Part shown: positions 8,608 through 16,270 of the stretch, one piece after another | Numbering within the stretch: the first letter of the stretch is position 1 | Layout of the letters: each line of letters begins with the position of its first letter | Source: Candidatus Formimonas warabiya | GTDB taxonomy: Bacteria > Bacillota > Dehalobacteriia > Dehalobacteriales > Dehalobacteriaceae | Direction of reading: 5' to 3' | DNA: 64,000 nucleotides | NCBI RefSeq assembly: GCF_002777255.1 | Contig: NZ_CP017634.1 | Coordinates: forward strand, 3,546,903-3,610,902 | The notes under the pieces: model-generated | What the model saw: the letters and a program-made list of their open reading frames with translations, nothing else | Databases searched by the model: none | What the model was told of the DNA's origin: nothing | Program-made: the position numbers and the translations under genes

Positions 8608-9136
8608 CGCTTTGCAGCCTCCTGCTGGGCTTGATGCTGTAAAAGGCCCGGGCCAAGGGCAGCATCAGAAGCATTACCAACTGGTTGCGCACCAGCTGCA
8701 GGATGATCACCTTCTCGGTTGCGGCGCCAACACTGTCCGAAAGAATCGCCATCTCCCCCTGGCCGCCGGGGGTGGTGGCCAGAATTACCGTTTTATAATC
8801 CCAATCTGTGGTGATGCCTAAAATCAACGCAATTAATAAACCGCCTCCCAGCATCAGGGCACAGACAGTTACCGTGGGCTTGATCAGCTTTTTTAGTCCG
8901 TCCAGGTGAACTTTAGCAAAGCTGGTACCCAGTACGATGCCGACAGCAATCTGTACCATGGTCCTTAACCACACCGGTCTGTCCATCAAGGGGCCGTAAA
9001 ACACCTGATAGGCCCCGATGATGAGAATGGGGCCTAAAAAAACACCGGCAGGGATTTTTATTTTCATTGCCACCCAGGCCCCAATCCCACCCAATAACAG
9101 GGTAAGGGCAAGCCTGAGGGCAAATTGTGTGTCCAT
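8597..9136 (-). CDS. AbrB/AmoA-type permease, N-terminal half (separate gene)
   Basis: 179 residues with five to six membrane segments. It shows K-I-P-A-G-V-F-L-G-P near residue 27 and A-T-T-P-G-G-Q-G-E-M near residue 121, the same T-P-G/A-G-x-x-E pattern as its downstream partner, so both come from one ancestral duplicated domain. GGAAGGGAG lies ten bases before the ATG. The start is 27 bases after the stop of the sigma-54 activator gene. Substrate unknown; the neighbours suggest an organic acid or amine. Confidence 0.75.
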   Translation of the reverse strand: MDTQFALRLALTLLLGGIGAWVAMKIKIPAGVFLGPILIIGAYQVFYGPLMDRPVWLRTMVQIAVGIVLGTSFAKVHLDGLKKLIKPTVTVCALMLGGGLLIALILGITTDWDYKTVILATTPGGQGEMAILSDSVGAATEKVIILQLVRNQLVMLLMLPLARAFYSIKPSRRLQSDED

Positions 9137-9163
9137 TTGCTCATAACTCCCTTCCTGTGGTAT

Positions 9164-11266
9164 CTACATCCTTTGGGTAAACAAACGATGCAGAGCCTCG
9201 CCTAAATGGGTCAGCCGGGAACCTTGCCTGGTGGTGCCTACAGTAATGCACCCGGCACGTTCCAGCTTCTTGAGAAAGAGGCGTACTTTATGCTCGGGGC
9301 AGGGCATGCCCTTCTGGGCCAGGCTGGAAACCAGCATTTGGCGTCCCACTCCCCTGTTAAAAGTAGCTTCTTCATGAAATTTCTTAATAATCTCCTTTAA
9401 ATAGTCTTGGCCACCCAGCTTATCAAATTCCTGAATCACATTTTTCATGAGGTCATCGGTACCGGTCTCAACCGGAGCAGGCGCCCCCCATGTGGGCACA
9501 TCCTGTGTTAAATAAGTGGTGAGATATTGGGTGGTAACGCTATCCTCCGGTTTGATAATTCCGCACAGGTAGTTGGTGATATTTTGCAGCTCCCTGATGT
9601 TCCCCGGCCAATGATAATCCATAAGCAGGCGCAGGACGTCCGGAGTAAAGCCTAATTCCCGCTGATACAGCTTGCGGGCAAAATAACGAAAAAGCAGGGG
9701 AATATCTTCTTTTCTCTGGCGCAAAGTGGGAACCATCACCTGGATGGTGCATAAGCGGTAGTATAAATCCTCCCGGTATTTACCCTGTTTCACCAGTTGC
9801 TTCAGACTCTGATTCGTGGCGGCAATCACCCTTACGTTAATGGGTGTAACCGTGCTGGAACCGATCCTTCTCACTTCCCTTTCTTCCAGGACGCGCAGCA
9901 ATTTCTTCTGCACTTCCAAGGAGGCATCGCCAATTTCATCCAGGAAAATGGTACCGGTATGGGCCTCCTCGAAAAGGCCGGATTTGCCCCCCTTTTTTGC
10001 CCCGGTAAAGGAGCCTTCCTCATAGCCAAAAAGTTCGCTTTCGACCAGATTGTCCGGCAGGGCGGCAAAATTGATGGCCACAAAGGGAGCGTTTTTGCGG
10101 GGAGAAGCCAGGTGGATGGCCTGGGCCAGCAGCTCTTTTCCCGTTCCGCTCGCTCCTTCAAGGAGAATGGTCAGATCGGTGCCGGCAAATGTTTTGGCCA
10201 TTTCGATGGTACTTTTTAAAGCGGGAGCCTCGCCAATGATATCCTCAAAGGAATACTTGGCGATGTTCCCTTTGCGCTTTAATTCCCGCCTTACCTTGGT
10301 ATCCATTTCCTGCACCTCATGAATCGGCTTCAGAGTGGACACGGCGCCCAGCACTTTATTCTCTTCATCAAGGATGGGACTGATATTGACTACAAAATAG
10401 TTGCTCCGGATACAGCGGATACTGTTAATGAGACTTTCCCCGGTCTGGAATACCGTGCGAAAATCAACCTCGGGGAGCACTTCCCCCACATTTCTGCCCA
10501 GGACAGCGTCTGCGGCAATACTCAACTGCTTTTCTGCCGCGGGATTGAACACAACCAGCTCATTGGTCTCGTCAATGGCGATAATGGCCTGGTCCACCGT
10601 ATTTAGTACCACCTGAAGACGCTGCTTCAGCCGGGCGCTCTGTTCGGCAATTTTCGAGCGTCTTTCCGCAGAATGGAAGATCGTAGCAATATAATGCTTC
10701 GAGATGTCATCGATAATTTCCCGGGGCAAATCCAATTTCACAATGATTTCTACAAAGGTCGATAGATCGAGGGTTCTCACCCCAATGTCAATCACCCGTT
10801 TAATTTCGGGAGGAATGGCCTGATCACTGGTAATTACGGCAATGTCCACATGGCGCGGATAATCCTCACAGCCATCCCAGTATGGATAAAAACGAATTTT
10901 ATCCAGTCCGAACCCCCGGAGCAGGTCAATCTTCTCCTGCGCGGTCTCCTTCCAAGAACCTGCCACCAGCACTTCACTGTCCTTGGGCAGGGCCATAATT
11001 TCCTCCAGGCTGTCCACTTCCAGGGTGCGATTCGCCATCAAGACCCGCTGGTCGGCAGGAAGCTTTTTTCTAATTTCCCGGTAAACAGGTTTGTTGGCCG
11101 CGATAAAAAGGTCGCAATCCTTTTCCGCCGGTACTTCCTCGGTGTCCTTCAAGCACCAGGTCCGGACTTCAATATATCCTGCCAAATACTGGGTCAGCTG
11201 CTGCTGCACCTGAACGCAGGTAAATGGGTTTTGGGAGACGATATAGACAATCTTTTTATCAGGCAT
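9164..11266 (-). CDS. Sigma-54-dependent activator with PrpR-like sensor, PAS and AAA+ domains
   Basis: 700 residues from ATG 11266 (GGAG eight bases upstream); a TTG at 11284 with a weaker site would add six. Residues 1-190 form an alpha/beta sensor resembling the PrpR N-terminal domain. A PAS domain follows at about 218-320, and the AAA+ sigma-54 interaction domain at about 340-570, with Walker A G-A-S-G-T-G-K, the loop G-S-F-T-G-A (a conservative form of GAFTGA) and D-E-I-G-D. The C-terminus has no Fis-type helix-turn-helix; residues 600-690 look like a winged helix (R-Q-M-L-V-S-S-L-A ... V-R-L-F-L-K-K-L-E-R-A-G ... T-R-Q-G-S-R-L-T). It lies just downstream of the tct operon, whose promoter is of the -24/-12 type, so it is the likely activator of that operon. 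Confidence 0.85.
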   Translation of the reverse strand: MPDKKIVYIVSQNPFTCVQVQQQLTQYLAGYIEVRTWCLKDTEEVPAEKDCDLFIAANKPVYREIRKKLPADQRVLMANRTLEVDSLEEIMALPKDSEVLVAGSWKETAQEKIDLLRGFGLDKIRFYPYWDGCEDYPRHVDIAVITSDQAIPPEIKRVIDIGVRTLDLSTFVEIIVKLDLPREIIDDISKHYIATIFHSAERRSKIAEQSARLKQRLQVVLNTVDQAIIAIDETNELVVFNPAAEKQLSIAADAVLGRNVGEVLPEVDFRTVFQTGESLINSIRCIRSNYFVVNISPILDEENKVLGAVSTLKPIHEVQEMDTKVRRELKRKGNIAKYSFEDIIGEAPALKSTIEMAKTFAGTDLTILLEGASGTGKELLAQAIHLASPRKNAPFVAINFAALPDNLVESELFGYEEGSFTGAKKGGKSGLFEEAHTGTIFLDEIGDASLEVQKKLLRVLEEREVRRIGSSTVTPINVRVIAATNQSLKQLVKQGKYREDLYYRLCTIQVMVPTLRQRKEDIPLLFRYFARKLYQRELGFTPDVLRLLMDYHWPGNIRELQNITNYLCGIIKPEDSVTTQYLTTYLTQDVPTWGAPAPVETGTDDLMKNVIQEFDKLGGQDYLKEIIKKFHEEATFNRGVGRQMLVSSLAQKGMPCPEHKVRLFLKKLERAGCITVGTTRQGSRLTHLGEALHRLFTQRM

Positions 11267-11394
11267 CTCTTTCACTCCAGACAAGGCTTTTCCTCATTAT
11301 AACAATCATTTGCGCAATTAAAAATCCCACAAATCTTGCCTGTCCTCCCTGCATCCCGGAGCAGCTCATATCACCTCTTGAGCAGCAAGGACGA

Positions 11395-12906
11395 TCAGGG
11401 CATAACCACCTGCTTCTCGCGGCGCGTGTCACTCCAGCCCCGGTAAATCGTCAAGCCGAGACTGACGAGAGAAATGATGATTAATACGGAGCTCAGGGGG
11501 CTGCCAAAAAACACATTCCAATAACTGCCGTCACTGATAATCAGCGCCCGGCGCAGGTTATTCTCCATGATGGGTCCCAGAACAAAGCCGAGAACTGTGG
11601 CGGTAGGAGGCAACCCAATCTTTTTCATGCCGTAGCCGACCAGACCAAAGGCCAGCGTGAGAAAGATGTCGGAAATCTGGCAGTTTACGGCATAAGCCCC
11701 GGTAAAGACAAGGGCAATGATGGAAGCCAACAGGGCCGGCCTGGACAGGGTTGTAATCCGATAGGCGACTTTGATAAAAACCAGTCCCTGAACAAGCATA
11801 AAAATATTGGCAATAAATAAAGCAATGAAGGCACCGTAGGCGATCTCAGGGTTTCTTTCAAAAATCGTGGGACCGGGAACCACATTATGCAGCATCAAGG
11901 CCCCAAGCATGATGGCGGTAGAATTGGACCCCGGTATGCCCAGGGACAGTAAGGGCACCATCGCCCCGCCGGTCACGGCGTTATTGGCGGATTCCGGAGC
12001 GGCAATGGCACGGATGTCTTCCCCCTGGCCAAAGGTATCGGTATTCTTGAACCATCTTTTCGCCTCATTATAGGCGATAAAGGAGGAAGTGGACGCTCCT
12101 GCACCCGGCATCACGCCGATGATGGTACCGATGACACCGGCAAAAAGGGAGACCGGCGTCATCCGCTTGATTTCCTGCCAATTCGGCAGCTTTTTCCCTT
12201 TGGCCTCATACTTGCCAATAAAAGTTTCCCCGCCGAAACATTCCCGGGTTTGTTTCAGGACTTCGGTAACGGCAAACAGGCCCATCATTACCGGAATGAG
12301 ATCAAAACCCTCGTTCAGGGAACGAATCCCAAAGGTAAAACGGGTCACGCCGGAGATATCCATGCCCACTGTGGCTAAAAAAATGCCGAACAGGCCGGCC
12401 AGGATCCCCTTAAAAACATTTTTCCCCCCTAAGGTGCAGATCATGGTCAGACCCATAATGGCCATGGCGCAATACTCGGCCGGCCCAAAAGCCAGGGCCA
12501 CAGAAGCCAGGGGAATGGCCAAGATAATCAGTGCGATATTCCCCACCATCCCGCCGATAACGCCTGAATAAAGAGAGGTGCCCAGGGCCAAACCTGGCCG
12601 CCCCTTTTTCGTCATTTCATAGCCGTCGATTACGGTGCAGGCCGCAGCATTGGTTCCCGGCGTTCCAATCAGGCAGGCCGGTACGGAACCGCCATACTCG
12701 GCGCCGGCATAGACGCCCAGAAGCAGCATGATGGCAATGTGGGGCGGCATCCCCCAGGTAAAGGGGAGAATCAGTGACATCGCCACCGTAGCGTTAATGC
12801 CCGGGATAACCCCCCCTATGATACCCCAGAGAACACCCAGGAAAATCATGAGGATGGCGTGCCATTCGAAAGCAAAATTTATTCCTAATGCCAAATGTTC
12901 CAGCAC
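11395..12906 (-). CDS. tctA: Tripartite tricarboxylate transporter, large permease TctA
   Basis: 503 residues from GTG 12906, which has AAGGAG nine bases upstream; the frame is open to 13035 but this would overlap tctB and exceed the usual length of about 500. About eleven to twelve membrane segments. Family motifs: G-I-I-G-G-V-I-P-G-I-N-A-T near the start, A-E-Y-G-G-S-V-P-A-C-L-I-G-T-P-G-T, G-V-M-P-G-A-G-A-S and L-S-L-G-I-P-G-S. With TctB it forms the sodium-driven membrane part of a binding-protein-dependent carboxylate importer. Last gene of the operon starting at the small ORF 18138-18272; only a 20-base gap separates it from tctB. Confidence 0.92.
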   Translation of the reverse strand: MLEHLALGINFAFEWHAILMIFLGVLWGIIGGVIPGINATVAMSLILPFTWGMPPHIAIMLLLGVYAGAEYGGSVPACLIGTPGTNAAACTVIDGYEMTKKGRPGLALGTSLYSGVIGGMVGNIALIILAIPLASVALAFGPAEYCAMAIMGLTMICTLGGKNVFKGILAGLFGIFLATVGMDISGVTRFTFGIRSLNEGFDLIPVMMGLFAVTEVLKQTRECFGGETFIGKYEAKGKKLPNWQEIKRMTPVSLFAGVIGTIIGVMPGAGASTSSFIAYNEAKRWFKNTDTFGQGEDIRAIAAPESANNAVTGGAMVPLLSLGIPGSNSTAIMLGALMLHNVVPGPTIFERNPEIAYGAFIALFIANIFMLVQGLVFIKVAYRITTLSRPALLASIIALVFTGAYAVNCQISDIFLTLAFGLVGYGMKKIGLPPTATVLGFVLGPIMENNLRRALIISDGSYWNVFFGSPLSSVLIIISLVSLGLTIYRGWSDTRREKQVVMP

Positions 12907-12935
12907 GTTTATCAACTCCTTTTCAGAACTGGTTT

Positions 12936-13427
12936 CTACCCAAATAAGACAGGCAGCAAAACACCTAAAAGTTCGCCGAACACAAAGTACAAAAAGACGC
13001 TGAAGGCCACACTGATGATCAGCACTTTCTGCCATTTCCGTTCATTGAATAAATATAAAAGAACTGCCATCAGCATGATCGTCATGAGCAGGTAGCCCAG
13101 TTTGGGCAACAAGAAGATATAGACAAGGGAAACCAGAATCACCAAATACAAAATCCCCTCCTGGATGCCCTTCTTTGTTTCTTTCTTTTCCTTGATGCTG
13201 TCCGGATGGGCATTCTGATCCCGCATCCGGTAAGAAACGGCTAAATGCACCAAACCAATAAGGATCATCAGCACAGCAATAATATTGGGTAAACCCGAAG
13301 GCCCCATGACTTCGCTTAACTGCTGCGCCTGTTGGACCCGGCCATTGAGAGGCAGGGAAAAAAGGAGAATGAACAAACCAGCGCCTAAGGCCAGAAGACC
13401 CGTCTTCCAATCATCCTTTTTGAACAT
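12936..13427 (-). CDS. tctB: Tripartite tricarboxylate transporter, small permease TctB
   Basis: 163 residues, four membrane segments and the loosely conserved TctB pattern (G-P-S-G-L-P near residue 42; L-L-P-K-L-G-Y-L-L near 107). Start ATG 13427 has AAGGGG eight bases upstream; an upstream GTG at 13436 is less well placed. TctB is the small membrane partner of TctA. A strong hairpin separates it from the upstream tctC (see 13465-13496). Confidence 0.85.
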   Translation of the reverse strand: MFKKDDWKTGLLALGAGLFILLFSLPLNGRVQQAQQLSEVMGPSGLPNIIAVLMILIGLVHLAVSYRMRDQNAHPDSIKEKKETKKGIQEGILYLVILVSLVYIFLLPKLGYLLMTIMLMAVLLYLFNERKWQKVLIISVAFSVFLYFVFGELLGVLLPVLFG

Positions 13428-13464
13428 GGTTATCACCCCTTACATGGTATTGATTAACAGAGCG

Positions 13465-13496
13465 CAAAAGAGGCGCAGAACCAGGCGCCTCTTTTG
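13465..13496 (-). terminator. Intercistronic hairpin between tctC and tctB
   Basis: CAAAAGAGGCGC (13465-13476) pairs perfectly with GCGCCTCTTTTG (13485-13496), a 12-bp stem with an eight-base loop. As the genes on both sides belong to one operon, it probably acts as a partial terminator or mRNA-stabilising hairpin that keeps the binding protein more abundant than the permease (inference). Confidence 0.65.
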
Positions 13497-13513
13497 GCAT
13501 GTTGGTTCACTTG

Positions 13514-14467
13514 TTATTCCAGTGTCTTCTTGATTTGCTCATATTGCTCATTGATGATCTGGGCCGCCTCTTCGGGACCTTTCAGGTTGGGAACCATTTT
13601 GGCCGTCTCATAGTACTTAATGAAGCCAGGATCTTTAAAAGCTTCGGAGATCGCCTGGTACATCTGGTCGATAATCTCCCGGGGCGTGCCCTTGGGCGCC
13701 ACGATGGCGCGGAACTTTTCCACATGAATATCATAACCATAGTCTTGGATCGTTTTGACGTCGGTACCGGGCAATGGATTGAAGCTCACCAGTATCTTTA
13801 GCTTGCCCGATTCCACCATGGGACCGATTTCCCCGTATTCCCCGATGCCGATGTCCAGGTGTTTGCCCACCACAGCCACGGGAGCTTCTCCGCCCCCTTC
13901 AAAAGGCACTTCTTTGATGTCCAGCCCCGCTTTTTCTTTCAAATCGCGCAGCGCCATGAAATCCACATTTCCGGGAGTTCCTCCGGCAATCTTTACCACA
14001 CCGGGGTTTTCCTTCACATAGGCCACAAAATCGTCAAAATCTTTCCAACTGTCGGTACGGCAATACATAATCAAAGGATCCGTGAAGAGAACTGCCACCG
14101 GGTCATAATCCGCCGGTGTGATATCCATCTTATTAATCAACATGGAACTAAGGAAGGTGGGTGCAACTCCCCCAAAGGTATAACCATCGGGAGCGGCTTT
14201 CCTCAGATAATCCCAGGCATTATAACCGCCGGCTCCTTCCCTGTTCTCCACCACCACGGCTTTGCCCAGGTTTTGCTCTATGACGCTGCCCAAATTCCGC
14301 AAAAGAATGTCTCCGGAGGAACCTGCTTTGGAATGCCAGATAAAATGAATTTCTTTTTCCGGCCACCCACTCTGTGCTTCCGTCCCGGCTTTATCGGCGC
14401 ATCCGCCCAAAATCGCCAACAAACAGACCATGCCAAGCATACCCACGATTATTTTACGATAAGACAT
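13514..14467 (-). CDS. tctC: Tripartite tricarboxylate transporter substrate-binding lipoprotein TctC
   Basis: 317 residues from ATG 14467 (AAGGAGG nine bases upstream). The longer frame to 14518 is ruled out by the signal peptide position. The signal sequence ends in the lipobox L-G-G-C, then W-P-E-K-E-I-H-F-I-W and, near residue 50, A-G-S-S-G-D-I-L-L. V-V-E-N-R-E-G-A-G-G-Y and G-T-P-G-N-V-D are typical of the Bug/TctC family. It captures the carboxylate outside the membrane and hands it to TctAB. The usual Asp-containing substrate loop cannot be assigned to a particular acid from sequence alone. Confidence 0.9.
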   Translation of the reverse strand: MSYRKIIVGMLGMVCLLAILGGCADKAGTEAQSGWPEKEIHFIWHSKAGSSGDILLRNLGSVIEQNLGKAVVVENREGAGGYNAWDYLRKAAPDGYTFGGVAPTFLSSMLINKMDITPADYDPVAVLFTDPLIMYCRTDSWKDFDDFVAYVKENPGVVKIAGGTPGNVDFMALRDLKEKAGLDIKEVPFEGGGEAPVAVVGKHLDIGIGEYGEIGPMVESGKLKILVSFNPLPGTDVKTIQDYGYDIHVEKFRAIVAPKGTPREIIDQMYQAISEAFKDPGFIKYYETAKMVPNLKGPEEAAQIINEQYEQIKKTLE

Positions 14468-14510
14468 TATCCTTAACCTCCTTAATTTTTTCGTCCCAGG
14501 CACCATTCTA

Positions 14511-15008
14511 TCAATCAATCCTTTTTTTTAAATCCATGGCATTCAATGTTTCAATCAAGCCGCCGTTCTCCATGATTTCCCGGAGGAAAGAGGGGAAAAG
14601 GGGAAAAGAGTAAGTTACTCCTTTGGTCAGATGATGAATGGTTCCCTTCTCCAGATCCACTTCCACGCTGTCTCCTTCTTCGATTCCGTCCACAGCCTCC
14701 GGACAGATGATGGCCGGCAGCCCGATGTTTAAGGCATTGCGGTAAAAAATCCGGGCATAGGAGCGGGCGATCACGGCGCTGGTTCCCGCCCCCTTTAAGG
14801 CCCATACGGCATGCTCCCGGCTGGATCCGTACCCATAGTTCTCTCCGGCTACGATAATGTCTCCGGTCTGAAATTGGCCGGCAAAGCCGGGACGCACATT
14901 CTCCATAATATGGGTCCCCAATTCCCGGGGGTCTACCACGACCATATACTGCACGGGTATAATTTCATCTGTAGAAATATTATCACCAAATTTCCAGCAT
15001 TTCGCCAA
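14511..15008 (-). CDS. Aconitase/isopropylmalate dehydratase-like small subunit
   Basis: 165 residues, the usual size for LeuD-type swivelling domains. It shows F-G-D-N-I-S-T-D-E-I-I-P at the start and G-E-N-Y-G-Y-G-S-S-R-E-H-A at about residue 57, the family signature that binds substrate. The start is TTG 15008, with GAGGTGG seven bases upstream. It pairs with the large subunit ending 12 bases upstream. There are no leuA or leuB genes nearby, and the tct transporter follows directly, so it is more likely a catabolic hydro-lyase (for example of a methylated or longer carboxylate) than a leucine biosynthesis enzyme. Confidence 0.85.
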   Translation of the reverse strand: MAKCWKFGDNISTDEIIPVQYMVVVDPRELGTHIMENVRPGFAGQFQTGDIIVAGENYGYGSSREHAVWALKGAGTSAVIARSYARIFYRNALNIGLPAIICPEAVDGIEEGDSVEVDLEKGTIHHLTKGVTYSFPLFPSFLREIMENGGLIETLNAMDLKKRID

Positions 15009-15020
15009 ACCCTTTCCACC

Positions 15021-16259
15021 TCACGATCTACATGATATAAATTCTCGAGGGTCGCAGATATATCCTCTAATTGCGGAAGCAGCTACCGTGGCCGCACTTG
15101 ACAGGTACACCTCCCCTCCCGGCCCCATGCGGCCCGGCATATTTCGGGTGGAAGAGCTGAGGCCCACCTCACCGGGAGCCAGGATGCCCACATCATGGGC
15201 GCCGCAGTTTCCACAACCCGGTGAGCAGATAATTCCCCCCGCGTCAAAAATTTTCTTTAGATATCCTTGAGTTAAAGCCTGGTCATAAATTTTTCTTGTG
15301 GCCGGTACGACGATCAATCGAACCCCCTCGTGGACCCGATGCCCGGCCATGATGCTGGCGGCAACGGCTAAATCCCGCAAAGAAGCCCCGGCGCAGGAGG
15401 TAATAGAAGCCTGTTGGATGAATATTTTCTCCTGTTCTACCTCCCGGGCCGTTTTCACATTGGTAGGCAAGCTGGGACAGGATACCAAAGGCTCCAGCCC
15501 CGAAACATCATAGAAAAGCCGGGCATGATAGCCTGCGTCCGCATCGCTTTTAACCACCCCCGGGCCATGAGCAGGAACAATAATCGCGTTCTTGGCACCC
15601 ATTTCCATGCTCATGACGCATAGAGTGGCCTTCTCGCTGAGCTCAAATCCCTCGATCACAGGTCCGGTAAATTCTACGGCATAGTAATTGGCTCCTGAAG
15701 GTCCTAGACTTTTCATCACCTGAGAGATCACATCCCGGGCATCTACCCCCGCCTGAAGGGTCCCGGTGATGGTGATCAGAATGGATTCGGGAACCCGGAA
15801 CCAGGTGGTCCCCGTGGCCAACACACCCGCCATTTCCGTGGCACCGATCCCGGTGGCGAAGCTGCCCAGGGCACCCTGACCGGTAGTATGGGAATCCGAA
15901 CCCACAATCACCTGTCCGGGACCGGCCAGACCCTCCTCCAGCATCAGAATGTGGCTGATTCCCGACCCGCAGTCATAAAAATAACGAATTTTTTTATCTT
16001 TCACAAATTTGCGCATGCTCTGTTGATGAGCGGCTGCTTTTACGGAGGTAGAGGGACTGTGATGGTCAATCACAAAGACAATCCGTTCCGGATCCCAGAC
16101 ATCCTGAATATTCAGCCTGTTGAATTCTTTGATCACAAGGGGTCCATTGTTGTCATGAATCATGGCCCGGTCCACCTGTACCGTAATAATATCTCCCGGT
16201 TTTACGAAACTTCGGCCGCCGGCCTGCGCCAGGATTTTTTCCGTTACGGTCATAGCCAT
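15021..16259 (-). CDS. Aconitase/isopropylmalate dehydratase-like large subunit
   Basis: 412 residues, matching archaeal-type LeuC/homoaconitase large subunits. Seen: D-H-H-S-P-S-T, G-S-D-S-H-T-T-G-Q-G-A-L-G and the Fe-S ligands of the second site, S-P-G-C-G-N-C-G-A-H (Cys-x-x-Cys). The first ligand segment is changed: where the family normally has G-S-C-T-N-G-R, this protein has T-S-C-A-G-A-S, keeping Cys but losing the Asn and the Arg. The enzyme should still hold a [4Fe-4S] cluster and catalyse a reversible dehydration/hydration, but probably on a different substrate. GAGGTG lies seven bases before the ATG. It begins 11 bases after the flavoprotein gene. Confidence 0.85.
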   Translation of the reverse strand: MAMTVTEKILAQAGGRSFVKPGDIITVQVDRAMIHDNNGPLVIKEFNRLNIQDVWDPERIVFVIDHHSPSTSVKAAAHQQSMRKFVKDKKIRYFYDCGSGISHILMLEEGLAGPGQVIVGSDSHTTGQGALGSFATGIGATEMAGVLATGTTWFRVPESILITITGTLQAGVDARDVISQVMKSLGPSGANYYAVEFTGPVIEGFELSEKATLCVMSMEMGAKNAIIVPAHGPGVVKSDADAGYHARLFYDVSGLEPLVSCPSLPTNVKTAREVEQEKIFIQQASITSCAGASLRDLAVAASIMAGHRVHEGVRLIVVPATRKIYDQALTQGYLKKIFDAGGIICSPGCGNCGAHDVGILAPGEVGLSSSTRNMPGRMGPGGEVYLSSAATVAASAIRGYICDPREFISCRS

Positions 16260-16270
16260 CTTATCTCACC

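Noticed and set aside
12907..13035. N-terminal extension of TctA
   Set aside because: It overlaps tctB, has no family similarity, and a GTG with AAGGAG at 12906 gives the normal length.
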